DNA from: Streptomyces sp.
GTDB taxonomy: Bacteria > Actinomycetota > Actinomycetes > Streptomycetales > Streptomycetaceae
Assembly (NCBI RefSeq): GCF_019510245.1
Contig: NZ_JAEKKT010000159.1
Location: forward strand, 50,674-114,673
Reading direction: 5' to 3'
DNA: 64,000 nt
This document shows positions 1 to 8,200 of this stretch, piece by piece. A program made the position numbers and the translations under genes. The first letter of the stretch is position 1; every line of letters begins with the position of its first letter. The notes under the pieces were generated by a model. It was given only the letters and a program-made list of their open reading frames with translations. It made no database searches and was not told the DNA's origin.

Positions 1-1
1 C

Positions 2-1114
2 TACGGCTCGCTGAGCAACCTCGTGCTGTCGCTGACGGCGGTGGTGTGGGACGGGAGCGCCGGAGCGTACGTCCTGCGGACGTTCCGGCGCGACGAGGCG
101 GACTGCGCGGCGCTGCTGACGCATCTGGGCCGCGCGCTGGTCACCGAGGTCGTGCTGCGGGTGGGGGCGAACAGCAGGCTGCGGTGCGTCAGCCGGACCG
201 ACGTCCCGGCCGCCGAGCTGTTCGCCGCGCCCGGTTCCGGCGGCCGGACCCTGGACGGCTTCCTGCGGCGGTCCGGGCGGGTCGAGGCGATCTGGTTCGC
301 CTTCACCGAGTACCCGTGGCTGAAGGAGTGGAGCGTGGCACCGGACAGGCCGCTCACCTCGCGGCACGTCACCTCGCCGTACAACTACCCCTTCTCCGAC
401 AACGTACCGACCGTGGTCGCCGACCTGGTGGGGCGGATGGTGTCGGACGCCGCCTGGTACCTGGCGCCGGTGCTCGGGAACGCGCAACTGGACGTGGCCA
501 CCGTGGGGTTGGCGGCGACGTCGTCCTCGGACATCTGGGGGGCGTCGAAGAACACGCTGCTGTACATCAGGCCGACCACGCTGCGGGTCGGCGCGAACGG
601 GTACGCGGTGCTCACGGGGCGGCCCGACGTGCAGCGGGTGGTGCACGAGTTCACGTCGTTCTACCGGGAACGGCTGACCGCCTACGCGGCGTCCGGGCGG
701 TTCCCGGTCAACGGGTCGGTGGAGATCCGGGTGACGGGACTGGACGAGGCGTCCGACGCCGGGGTGGCCGGGGCACAGGTGCCGTTGCTGTCGGCGGTGC
801 GGCCCCGCGAGGGGGCCGACACCGCTGTGTGGCTGGATGTGCTGACGCTGCCGGGGACGCCTCATGCGGAGGCGTTCCTGCGGGAGTTGGAGAGGTTTCT
901 GTTCGAGAGGTTCGAAGGGACCCGGGTGGAGTGGTCCAAGGGGTGGGCTTATACGGAGTCCGGTGTGTGGAGCGATGAGGAGGTGCTGGGCACGAGGGTT
1001 CCGGAGTCGTTCGGAAGTGCGGTGTGGGATGCGGCGGTCGAGGTGGTGGACCGCCTCGACCCACACCGGGTTTTCAGCAACGGGTTCCTGGACGGGATGC
1101 TTGTGCGCCGTTGA
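2..1114 (+). CDS. Cholesterol oxidase (covalent-FAD type), C-terminal part, cut by window edge
   Basis: The frame is open from base 2 and the visible 370 residues look like the substrate-binding half of a vanillyl-alcohol-oxidase-fold cholesterol oxidase. The first residues (YGSLSNLVLSL) continue from an FAD-binding domain outside the window, so the GTG at 23 is not a real start. Such enzymes oxidise and isomerise 3-beta-hydroxysterols to 3-keto-4-ene steroids and are normally secreted. Visible hallmarks are SLTAVVWD, the WFAFTEYPW segment, the long SPYNYPFSDN loop and a C-terminal FSNGFLDGML, typical of the second FAD-domain strand. The family assignment rests on overall resemblance; a related sugar or alcohol FAD oxidase is the alternative. 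Confidence 0.75.
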   Translation, partial: YGSLSNLVLSLTAVVWDGSAGAYVLRTFRRDEADCAALLTHLGRALVTEVVLRVGANSRLRCVSRTDVPAAELFAAPGSGGRTLDGFLRRSGRVEAIWFAFTEYPWLKEWSVAPDRPLTSRHVTSPYNYPFSDNVPTVVADLVGRMVSDAAWYLAPVLGNAQLDVATVGLAATSSSDIWGASKNTLLYIRPTTLRVGANGYAVLTGRPDVQRVVHEFTSFYRERLTAYAASGRFPVNGSVEIRVTGLDEASDAGVAGAQVPLLSAVRPREGADTAVWLDVLTLPGTPHAEAFLRELERFLFERFEGTRVEWSKGWAYTESGVWSDEEVLGTRVPESFGSAVWDAAVEVVDRLDPHRVFSNGFLDGMLVRR

Positions 1115-1124
1115 CATGCGCGGG

Positions 1125-2018
1125 CTAATGGGGGAAGTAGTGCCCCTCCTCCAAGTCGGCGATCAGGCCCGGCTGTTCCGGATCCCAGCCCAGCAGCTTG
1201 CGGGTCCGCTCGCTCGACGTCGCGTTGTCGACGGCCGCCACCATGCCGAGCCAGCCGAAGTGGGCCTGGGCTTCGTCCGCCGGGATGCTCTGCAGCGGAA
1301 CGCCGAGGCCGCTGCCTATCGCCGCCGCGATGTCCTTGAAGGGGATCCCCTCGTCGGCCGCGCCATGGAGGCCGGTGCCCGCCGGGGCCGACTCCAGGGC
1401 CAGGCGGAACAGGCGGGCCGCGTCCAGGCGGTGGACGGCCGGCCAGCGGTTGGTGCCGTCGCCGACGTACGCGGCGACGCCCTTCTCCCGGGCGACGTCG
1501 ATCAGCCGGGGCAGGAAGCCCTGGTCGCCGCGGCCGTGCACCGAGGGGGCCAGGCGGACCACCGCGCTGCGTACGCCGCGCCCGGCCAGGGCGAGGGCGG
1601 CGAGGTCGGAGTCGGCGCGGTAGGTGCCCGGCACCGGGGTGTCCTCCTCTGTCGCCACCCCGTCGACGGAGGCGAGCATCAGGGTTCCCGAGGTGATCAC
1701 GAAGGGGCGGTGCGAGCCCTCCAGCGCGGCGCCGACCGCCTCGATCACGCGCAGGTCGCTCTCCGCCGCGCCGGTGAGGTTCGGGAAGTCGTCGTGGTTG
1801 AAGGCCAGGTGGATGACGCCGTCGGTTACGGCCGCCGCGCGGGCCAGGTCCTCGGTGTCGTCGAGGCTGCCGCGGTGCACTTCGGCGCCCGCCACCCGCA
1901 GGGACTCGGCCGACTTGTCCGAGCGGGCGAGGGCGAGGACCTGGTGGCCTGCGCCGAGGAGTTCGGGGATGAGGGCGGAGCCGATGAAGCCGCTGCCGCC
2001 GGTGACGAACACGCGCAT
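1125..2018 (-). CDS. NAD-dependent epimerase/dehydratase-type SDR oxidoreductase
   Basis: This 297-residue protein is an extended or atypical short-chain dehydrogenase. The nucleotide-binding GGSGFIG glycine motif lies at residues 7-13, followed by ALARSDKSAESL, which suits binding of an NADP 2'-phosphate. The substrate is unknown. ATG at 2018 is chosen because GGAG lies 8 bases upstream and the glycine motif falls at the usual distance; upstream in-frame sequence is only the antisense of lysR. It diverges from the LysR gene at 2152 across 133 bp, a typical arrangement for a LysR regulator and its target, so control by that regulator is inferred. Confidence 0.85.
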   Translation of the reverse strand: MRVFVTGGSGFIGSALIPELLGAGHQVLALARSDKSAESLRVAGAEVHRGSLDDTEDLARAAAVTDGVIHLAFNHDDFPNLTGAAESDLRVIEAVGAALEGSHRPFVITSGTLMLASVDGVATEEDTPVPGTYRADSDLAALALAGRGVRSAVVRLAPSVHGRGDQGFLPRLIDVAREKGVAAYVGDGTNRWPAVHRLDAARLFRLALESAPAGTGLHGAADEGIPFKDIAAAIGSGLGVPLQSIPADEAQAHFGWLGMVAAVDNATSSERTRKLLGWDPEQPGLIADLEEGHYFPH

Positions 2019-2151
2019 GGTGGGTGCTCCTTCGGATGAGGGGGTGGTGCGTCCATCGTTGGGCCGACGGGCCGGGGGCGTCCAAAACCTCTTTCGCAAT
2101 GCGCAATGCACTTCAGGCATGAACGCAGGTCGCCGAACGTATTCTGGAGAA

Positions 2152-3024
2152 ATGGCCGATCCCGCTTCCGTCCCCGACCTCGATCTGCGGCTCGTCCGGT
2201 ACTTCACCGTCGTCGCCGAGCATCGGCACTTCGGCCGGGCCGCGGGCGCCCTGCACGTCACGCAGCCGGCGCTGAGCAGGCAGATCCAGCGGCTGGAGCA
2301 GGTGCTGGGGGCGCGGCTCTTCGACCGCACCCCGCAGGGGGCCCGGCTCACCGAGGCCGGCGAGGTGTTCCTGCCGCGGGCCGAGGGGTTGCTGCGGGCC
2401 GCGGGCGAGGCCGCGGCCGTCACCCGGGCCTACATCAACGGGATCTTCGTCACCCCCGCCGTACGCGACCTGCGCCGCCGTTTCCCGGACGCCGAGGTGC
2501 GGACCGTGCACCTCGACTGGGACGAGCCGCGCGAGGCCCTGCTGACGGGGCGGGCGGACGCGGTCGTGACCCGTCTGCCGCTGGCCACCGAGGGTCTGCG
2601 GGTGACCGTCCTCCACGACGAGCCGCGCGTCCTGGTCGTCCCGCTGGACCACCGGCTGGCCGGGAAGGAGTCGGTCACGCTCGACGACATCGCCGACGAG
2701 CCGCTGCCCCGCGGCCGGGATCCGCTGTGGAACGCGTTCTGGCGCGTCGATCCCCGGCCGGACGGCAGCCCCGCGCCCGACGGGCCGCTGATCGGCGCGG
2801 TGGAGGACAAGTTCGAGCATGTGGCCGCCGGGCAGGCCGTGGCGATCGTGCCCTGGGTGCCGGGCGCGGTCGTCCGCCCGGACCTCACCACGGTCCCGCT
2901 GCACGGCCTGGAACCGAGCCACGTGGTGCTGGCGACCCGCGCCGGCGACAGACACCGGCTGACGGCCGCCTTCCGCAGGTCGGCCGAGGCGCTGCTGACG
3001 GGGCCGGCCGCGGAGCCGGACTAG
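2152..3024 (+). CDS. LysR-family transcriptional regulator
   Basis: The 290-residue product has an N-terminal winged helix (residues about 8-66, RYFTVVAEHRHFGRAAGALHVTQPALSRQI region) followed by an effector-binding domain that includes TPAVRDLRRRFPDAEVR. The start at 2152 gives the usual LysR N-terminus; GGAG is only 2-4 bases upstream, so an alternative ATG at 2119 or leaderless translation is possible. The linker between DNA-binding and effector domains looks a few residues shorter than usual. It diverges from the SDR gene and probably regulates it. The shared intergenic region contains GCAATGCGCAATGC, a short direct repeat that might be part of a LysR site. Its TAG stop abuts an inserted repeat element. 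Confidence 0.88.
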   Translation: MADPASVPDLDLRLVRYFTVVAEHRHFGRAAGALHVTQPALSRQIQRLEQVLGARLFDRTPQGARLTEAGEVFLPRAEGLLRAAGEAAAVTRAYINGIFVTPAVRDLRRRFPDAEVRTVHLDWDEPREALLTGRADAVVTRLPLATEGLRVTVLHDEPRVLVVPLDHRLAGKESVTLDDIADEPLPRGRDPLWNAFWRVDPRPDGSPAPDGPLIGAVEDKFEHVAAGQAVAIVPWVPGAVVRPDLTTVPLHGLEPSHVVLATRAGDRHRLTAAFRRSAEALLTGPAAEPD

Positions 3025-3196
3025 GGCCTGTCTGACAATTCGCGTCGTTGCCCGAAGGGCGGCCGCGCGGCGTCAGGTGCGTGCTCTCGGCGTGCCGGCC
3101 CCAGACCCTCGTACTGGACGTACTTGGATCTGGGGCCGGTGCGGCGAGAGTGCGTGCATGGCGTCGCGCGGCAGACGGGAATTGTCAGACAGGCCC
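3024..3196. mobile_element. MITE-like 173-bp inverted-repeat element with TA duplications
   Basis: Both ends carry the same 18-bp inverted terminal sequence, GGGCCTGTCTGACAATTC, at 3024-3041 and as its complement at 3179-3196. Similarity between the arms continues almost to the centre (GGCCCCAGA on both sides), so the whole element can fold into one hairpin. It is flanked by TA at 3022-3023 and 3197-3198, the target duplication typical of IS630/Tc1-mariner elements. There is no transposase inside. From general knowledge of Streptomyces genomes, this looks like a dispersed intergenic repeat. It lies between convergent lysR and tetR genes and may work as a bidirectional terminator. Confidence 0.8.
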
Positions 3197-3795
3197 TAGG
3201 GGGTCAGCTGGGCCTGGAGGGCCGGGCCGTAGCGGTCGGCGATGTCCGTGACGTCGGTGGCCGCGCGGTCCCGCAGCCGCGGGCCGCGGGCGATGCCGTA
3301 CATCACGCCCAGGCCGATCAGCTGGGCGACCGCGAGTTCGGCACGCAGGCCGGGGTCGGGGCCGGTGAGCCGGGCGGCGAGGGCGTCGACCACGTGGGCG
3401 CGGAAGTTGGCGCGCAGTACGTCTCCGTGGTCGCCGTGCAGGGGTGCGAAGGCGATGCGCAGCAGCGGGTCGGCACCGCGGTCGCGCTGGCTCTCCAGGA
3501 CGTGCCGGACCATGTGCCGGCCGAGGTCCTCAAGGGGTGCGTCCAGCAGGGCGGCCGCGTCGGTGTCGAAGGACATGACACGGGCGAAGAGGCTGTCCTT
3601 GTTGCCGAAGTACTTGAGGATCAGCGGTGCGCTGACCCCTGCGCGTTCGGCGACGTCCTTGAGGGTGATGTCGGCGTGCGCGTGCCGGGCGAGGAGGTAC
3701 CGGGCGGCTCTGAGGATGGCCGCCTTGGTGGCCTCGGCGTCCCGGCGGGCGGGAGCCGGGGCGGGGGTGCCGGGGCGGGTGTTCACGGCACTCAC
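3196..3795 (-). CDS. TetR-family transcriptional regulator
   Basis: This 199-residue regulator has a TetR helix-turn-helix at about residues 16-62 (AAILRAARYLLARHAHADITLKD, then AGVSAPLILKYFGNKDSLF) and a C-terminal ligand/dimer domain. GTG at 3795 is chosen because it overlaps the stop codon of the upstream MFS gene (GTGA, 4-bp overlap) and GGAGGG lies just upstream, so the two genes are translationally coupled. A second GTG at 3786 is possible. As the second gene of a tetR-controlled efflux operon, it most likely binds the paired palindromes at 5316-5356 and represses its own operon until the exported compound is present. Confidence 0.9.
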   Translation of the reverse strand: MSAVNTRPGTPAPAPARRDAEATKAAILRAARYLLARHAHADITLKDVAERAGVSAPLILKYFGNKDSLFARVMSFDTDAAALLDAPLEDLGRHMVRHVLESQRDRGADPLLRIAFAPLHGDHGDVLRANFRAHVVDALAARLTGPDPGLRAELAVAQLIGLGVMYGIARGPRLRDRAATDVTDIADRYGPALQAQLTP

Positions 3796-5285
3796 GCTCC
3801 CTCCAGCGCGTCGTCCCTGACACTCCCGGCACGGCTGCGGACCCGCGGGGTGTCGTCGGGCGCCTTGTCGCCGGGGATGGAGAGGGCGGCGGCACCGGCC
3901 GCGAGGGCGACGACGCCGGCCATCACGAAGGCCAGCAGATAGCCGTGGAGCGTGGCGATCGGGGCGCCGCCGACGAGGCTGGTGTGGTGGGTGAGGACGG
4001 CGGCCACGGCGGCGCTGGAGGTGGCCTGGCCGATGGTCCGCATGAGGACGTTGACGCCGTTGGCGGAGGCGGTCTGGCCCGCCGGTACGGCCCGCAGGAT
4101 CAGCGTGGGCAGCGCGGAGTAGGCGAGGGTGGTGCCGGTGGAGACGACGGTGGCACCCAGGATGATCATCCACAGGTCGCGGCTGTCGGCGATGCGGACC
4201 GCGTATCCGCAGGCGATGACCGCCGCGCCGAGGGCCAGGGTGATGCGCGGTCCGCGGGAGGCGGAGATCCGGGCGGAGAGCGGCGAGAACAGCAGCATGG
4301 TCACGCCGCCGGGGAGCAGGCACAGGCCGGTGGCCACGATCGACAGGCCGAGGCCGTACCCGGTGGCTTTCGGCGCCTGCACCAGCTGGGCGGTGACGAG
4401 TGAGTTGGCGTAGAAGGCGAACCCGGTGAGCAGGGCGGCGACGTGCGAGAGGCCGACCCGCGGCCGGGCCACGAGGTGCAGGTCGACCAGGGGCTGCCCG
4501 GTCCGCAGCTGCTGCCACCACCACAGGGCCAGCACGAGGACGGCGGCGCCGAAGAGCCCGAGGACACGGGGGCTGCCCCAGCCCCACTGGCCGCCCTGTG
4601 AGACGCCGAGCAGCAGGCAGGTCAGCCCGGCGGCCAGCCCGAGCGCACCGAGGACGTCGAAGCGGCCGCTCTCGCGGACCGGGGACTCCCGTACCGCCCA
4701 CCACACGGCCGCGACGCCCAGCGCCCCGAGGAAGCTGGTCAGCCAGAACATGGTGTGCCAGTCGTAGTACTGCACGACGAGCGCGGCCAGCGGCAGGCCC
4801 AGCGCGGCGCCGATGCCGACGGTGGAACTCATCAGCGCCACCGCCGATCCCCGGCGCTCGGGCGGGAGTTCGTCGCGCAGGATGCTGATCGAGAGCGGTA
4901 CGACGGAGGCGGCGGCGCCCTGCAACGCGCGGGCGACGATGAGCACGGTGATGTCCGACGACAGGGCGCACATCACGGAGCCCAGGGTCATCAGGGCGAG
5001 GGCCCCGGTGAGCACCCGCCGCTTGCCGTACATGTCACCGGCCCGGCCGAGCACGGGGGTGAGGACGGCTCCGGCGAGCAGGGTCGCGGTGACCGTCCAG
5101 GAGACGGCGCCGGCCGAGGAGTGGGTGAGCCGGGGCAGATCCGGCAGGAGGGGGACGACGACCGTCTGCATGACGGCCATGAGGATCCCGCCGAAGGCCA
5201 GCACCGGGATGGTCAGCCGTCCCCGCAGCGAGGGCGGGGCGGCCGGCGATCCCCGGTGGCCTGTTGTCGGGGCGGGCTGGTCCAT
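3792..5285 (-). CDS. MFS multidrug efflux transporter (DHA2/EmrB-QacA type)
   Basis: The 497-residue protein is a drug:proton antiporter of the major facilitator superfamily, with about 14 hydrophobic segments. Seen motifs include GRAGDMYGKRRVL between helices 2 and 3 (MFS motif A), RALQGAAASVVPLSISIL in helix 4-5 and GIGAALGLPLAALVV (motif C, typical of drug/proton antiporters). ATG at 5285 has AGGAG at an ideal 5-base spacing; the GTG at 5291 overlaps this Shine-Dalgarno and is rejected. It is followed by the coupled tetR gene. The exported compound cannot be deduced. Confidence 0.9.
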   Translation of the reverse strand: MDQPAPTTGHRGSPAAPPSLRGRLTIPVLAFGGILMAVMQTVVVPLLPDLPRLTHSSAGAVSWTVTATLLAGAVLTPVLGRAGDMYGKRRVLTGALALMTLGSVMCALSSDITVLIVARALQGAAASVVPLSISILRDELPPERRGSAVALMSSTVGIGAALGLPLAALVVQYYDWHTMFWLTSFLGALGVAAVWWAVRESPVRESGRFDVLGALGLAAGLTCLLLGVSQGGQWGWGSPRVLGLFGAAVLVLALWWWQQLRTGQPLVDLHLVARPRVGLSHVAALLTGFAFYANSLVTAQLVQAPKATGYGLGLSIVATGLCLLPGGVTMLLFSPLSARISASRGPRITLALGAAVIACGYAVRIADSRDLWMIILGATVVSTGTTLAYSALPTLILRAVPAGQTASANGVNVLMRTIGQATSSAAVAAVLTHHTSLVGGAPIATLHGYLLAFVMAGVVALAAGAAALSIPGDKAPDDTPRVRSRAGSVRDDALEGA

Positions 5286-5315
5286 CGGCACTCCTGCGGG
5301 CGACGCGGATGTGGA

Positions 5316-5356
5316 GGTGAATTCCCATTCACCCTATCGAGTGAATGACCTTTCAC
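5316..5356. promoter_or_regulatory. Twin TetR operators and promoter of the efflux operon
   Basis: Two copies of the same 16-bp palindrome lie upstream of the MFS gene: GTGAATtcccATTCAC at 5317-5332 and GTGAATgaccTTTCAC at 5341-5356, with centres 24 bp apart. The first extends to perfect 7-bp arms (GGTGAAT/ATTCACC). On the minus strand a plausible promoter (TTGGGT, 18-bp spacer, TAGGGT) lies between and within them. This is the expected layout for autoregulation by the TetR encoded in the operon. Confidence 0.7.
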
Positions 5357-5383
5357 CCAAACCATTCCGCGACCGTACGGCGC

Positions 5384-6568
5384 CTACGACCGGGCGTGCA
5401 GGGCGCGCGCCGCCCGGGGCCCGAGCCACCGCTTGAACCTGCGGAGCATCTCCAGCCGTCCGGCGGCCTTGTCGAGGCCGTAGTAGAGCTGCGGCGGGAC
5501 GTACGGCAGCAGCGGCGAGTGCCGCTGCCCGAGCAGCGCGAACATGCGGTGCGGAGGCAGGCCGATGTAGCGGGGCAGGTTCTCGTACCACTGGGCGCTG
5601 AGGCGGGCTGCGCTCTGGGCGGAGACCAGTTCGGCCCGGCGGCGCCGTTCGTAGGCGGCGAGGGCCTCGGGCAGGACGGCGTGCTCGCGCAGGGCGCCGG
5701 CCAGGCACATCGCGTCCTCCAGGGCGAGGGTGGTGCCGGCGCCGATGGAGTAGTGGGTGGTGTGGGCGGCGTCGCCGAGCAGGACGAGGTTGCCGTGGTG
5801 CCAGGTGCGGTTGGTGAGGGTACGGAAGGCGGGCCAGGCCGCCGAGGAGCCCCCGGTCAGCGGGTGGCCGCCGAGGATGCCGGCGAACAGCTCCTCGAGC
5901 AGCGCCAGTTGACCGGCCTCGTCCATCGCGTCGAGGCCGAGGCCGGTGAGGGTGTCCGGGGCGCACTCGATGACGCAGGTGCTGTGCCCGTCGTCGTACG
6001 GGTAGCCGTAGCACCAGACCCAGCCGTGCCCGGTCTCGACGAAGGCGAAGGTGAAGGAGTCGAAGACCCGCGTGGTGCCGAGCCACACGTAGTGGTTGCG
6101 GCCCTCGGTGGCCTCGGTGCCGAAGTGGCCGGCGTGCCGGGTGCGCAGGGCGCTGTGGATGCCGTCGGCGGCGACGACCAGGTCGGCCTCGGGGAGGTCC
6201 TCGGGGGTGATCTCGTCCTCGAACTCCAGCCGGATCCCGAGGCTGCGGGCGCGTTCGGCGAGGATCTCCAGAAGGCGGTGGCGGCCGATGCCGTGGCCCG
6301 CGTCGCCGGGCTGCCGGGCCGTCCGGCCGCGGACGTGGGCGACACCCTGGGTCCAGCGCACCGAGCTGTCCTCGATGGCCCGGGCCGACTCGGGATCGCA
6401 GGCGTACAGCCGGTCGAGGAGGGCGCGCCAGTAGGTGACGCCCCAGCCGTAGGTGGAGCCCTCGGGGTTGCGTTCGTGGACGGCGATGTCGTGGGACGGG
6501 TTCTGCCGCTTGAGCAGGATCGCGAGATACAGGCCGGCGGGCCCGCCTCCGACGCAGACGACCTTCAC
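5384..6568 (-). CDS. FAD-dependent aromatic monooxygenase
   Basis: This 394-residue protein is a single-component flavoprotein hydroxylase of the PHBH fold. GGGPAGLYLAI at the N-terminus binds the ADP part of FAD, and the second FAD motif GDAAHTTHYSIGAG lies near residue 280, with the DG-type motif VVAADGIHSALR between them. The early GWGVTYW segment resembles the N-terminal monooxygenases of salicylyl-CoA or anthraniloyl-CoA hydroxylases, so an aromatic or CoA-bound aromatic substrate is inferred. GTG at 6568 is chosen because AGGGG lies 7 bases upstream. The gene stands alone, reading in the same direction as the efflux operon downstream of it. Confidence 0.82.
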   Translation of the reverse strand: MKVVCVGGGPAGLYLAILLKRQNPSHDIAVHERNPEGSTYGWGVTYWRALLDRLYACDPESARAIEDSSVRWTQGVAHVRGRTARQPGDAGHGIGRHRLLEILAERARSLGIRLEFEDEITPEDLPEADLVVAADGIHSALRTRHAGHFGTEATEGRNHYVWLGTTRVFDSFTFAFVETGHGWVWCYGYPYDDGHSTCVIECAPDTLTGLGLDAMDEAGQLALLEELFAGILGGHPLTGGSSAAWPAFRTLTNRTWHHGNLVLLGDAAHTTHYSIGAGTTLALEDAMCLAGALREHAVLPEALAAYERRRRAELVSAQSAARLSAQWYENLPRYIGLPPHRMFALLGQRHSPLLPYVPPQLYYGLDKAAGRLEMLRRFKRWLGPRAARALHARS

Positions 6569-6917
6569 GCACACACCCCTGAGTTTCACCGAACGTGGTC
6601 AATTGGCATCGGAGGGTAGCAGCGCGAGGACGCCCGGCCGGGCTTTCGAATCGCGCCAGTCTGACGCCGTGAGCCACACCACCCGGACGGCGGACCGCGG
6701 AGAAAGATCTCCGGCAAGCCGCTCACCCACGCAAGGAATTACCCGTTCCGGGTCCGGCGGAGCCGCTGCCACAGCAAGATCACCTTTGTTCAATCTTGTA
6801 TGACATGTAGCTAATTGTCCTTATCGTAGCCAACCCGATCCGGGCGATTTCTCCCGCTCCGGAGCCGGCGGATAGGCATACGGAGTCATCAACCGCACCC
6901 GTCACAGGAGCATCCGT
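6569..6917. other. Intergenic region with the melC promoter
   Basis: I see no gene in these 349 bases between the divergent monooxygenase and melC1. The stretch 6779-6835 is much more AT-rich than its surroundings and contains TTGTTC at 6786, TAGCTAAT at 6808 and TTATCGT near 6821, so the melC promoter most likely lies here; which hexamers are used cannot be decided by eye. An imperfect repeat GACA-N10-TGTC (6802-6819) overlaps this region. Confidence 0.5.
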
Positions 6918-7307
6918 ATGCCCGAACTCACCCGCCGTCGCGCCCTGACCGCGGCGGCCGCCCTCGCCGCCGCGGCCGGTGCCCAGTCCCTCCTCGCGCC
7001 CGGTGCCTCGGCCGCCGGCCACTCGCACGAGGGATCACTCGAACCCTTCGACGAGGTCTACAAGGGCCGCCGAATACAGGGCCGCCCGGCCGGCACGGAC
7101 GACATGGGCGGCGGTCACCACCACGGACACGGCGGCGGATACGCGGTGTTCGTGGACGGGGTCGCCCTGCATGTGATGCGGAACGCCGACGGCAGCTGGA
7201 TCAGCGTGGTCAGCCACTACGCCCCGGTCGCCACCCCGCGCGCCGCCGCCAGGGCCGCGGTCGACGAGCTGCAGGGCGCCGCGCTGCTGCCGTCCCCCGC
7301 CAACTGA
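6918..7307 (+). CDS. melC1: Tyrosinase cofactor / apotyrosinase chaperone MelC1
   Basis: The 129-residue product begins with a Tat signal (TRRRALTAAAALAAAAG, cleavage near GASA-AG) and contains the His-rich stretch GGGHHHGHGGGYAVFVDGVALHVM typical of MelC1. MelC1 forms a complex with apotyrosinase, delivers copper and drives its export, because the tyrosinase itself lacks a signal peptide. CAGGAG lies 7 bases before ATG. It forms a two-gene operon with melC2, 36 bp downstream. Confidence 0.96.
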   Translation: MPELTRRRALTAAAALAAAAGAQSLLAPGASAAGHSHEGSLEPFDEVYKGRRIQGRPAGTDDMGGGHHHGHGGGYAVFVDGVALHVMRNADGSWISVVSHYAPVATPRAAARAAVDELQGAALLPSPAN

Positions 7308-7343
7308 CCGCGCCGACCGCCCCGTTCAAGGAGCTTTCCGCAC

Positions 7344-8174
7344 ATGACCGTACGCAAGAACCAGGCCAGTCTGACCGCCGACGAGAAGCGGCGGTTCGTC
7401 GCCGCCGTCATCGAACTGAAGCGCAGCGGGCGTTACGACGACTTCGTGCGCACGCACAACGCCTTCATCATGTCCGACACGGACGACTCGGAGCGCACCG
7501 GCCACCGTTCGCCGTCGTTCCTGCCCTGGCACCGCAGATTCCTGCTCGACTTCGAGCAGGCGCTGCAGTCGGTGGACTCCTCCGTCGCGCTCCCCTACTG
7601 GGACTGGAGTGCCGACCGGACCGTCCGTGCCGCGCTGTGGGCACCGGACTTCCTCGGCGGTACCGGGCGCAGTTCGGACGGGCGGGTCACGGACGGGCCG
7701 TTCGCCGCCACCGGCGGCAACTGGCCGGTCAACATCCGGGTGGACGGCCGTACTTATCTGCGCAGGTCGCTCGGGACGGCCGTGCGCGAGCTGCCGACCG
7801 GGGCCGAGGTCGACTCGGTCCTGTCCATGGCGACGTACGACATGGCGCCCTGGAACAGCGCCTCGGACGGCTTCCGCAACCATCTGGAGGGCTGGCGCGG
7901 GGTCAACCTCCACAACAGGGTCCACGTCTGGGTCGGCGGGCAGATGGCCACGGGAGTCTCCCCCAACGACCCGGTGTTCTGGCTGCACCACGCCTTCGTC
8001 GACAAGCTGTGGGCCCGGTGGCAGCGTCGGCACCCCGGGGCGGCCTACGTACCGGGCGGTGGCACGCCGGACGTGGTGGACCTGGACGAGACGATGAAGC
8101 CGTGGAACGACGTGCGGCCGGCGGACCTGCTCGACCACACGAGGTTCTACACGTTCGACACCCTGGAGCCCTGA
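7344..8174 (+). CDS. melC2: Tyrosinase MelC2
   Basis: This 276-residue type-3 copper monophenol oxidase converts tyrosine to dopaquinone, leading to melanin. All six copper ligands are present at the positions known from Streptomyces tyrosinases: His38, His54 and His63 for CuA, and His190, His194 and His216 for CuB (motifs FLPWHRRFL and DPVFWLHHAFVD). There is no signal peptide, so export depends on MelC1. AAGGAG lies upstream of the ATG. The product is full length with no missing ligand, so the strain is predicted to be melanin-positive if the operon is expressed. Confidence 0.97.
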   Translation: MTVRKNQASLTADEKRRFVAAVIELKRSGRYDDFVRTHNAFIMSDTDDSERTGHRSPSFLPWHRRFLLDFEQALQSVDSSVALPYWDWSADRTVRAALWAPDFLGGTGRSSDGRVTDGPFAATGGNWPVNIRVDGRTYLRRSLGTAVRELPTGAEVDSVLSMATYDMAPWNSASDGFRNHLEGWRGVNLHNRVHVWVGGQMATGVSPNDPVFWLHHAFVDKLWARWQRRHPGAAYVPGGGTPDVVDLDETMKPWNDVRPADLLDHTRFYTFDTLEP

Positions 8175-8200
8175 CCGGGCCGCTGTGTGACGCCCCTGGG

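Noticed and set aside
1125..2423. Longer 432-residue version of the SDR gene
   Set aside because: The added N-terminus is the complement of lysR and has no family resemblance; ATG 2018 has a good ribosome-binding site.
3796..4971. Extended 591-residue frame leading into tetR
   Set aside because: It reads antisense-like, Arg/Pro-rich sequence through the MFS gene in another frame; the tetR start at 3795 is supported by coupling to the MFS stop.
6599..6793. 64-residue minus-strand frame between the monooxygenase and melC1
   Set aside because: No ribosome-binding site and no coding character; it lies in the promoter region.
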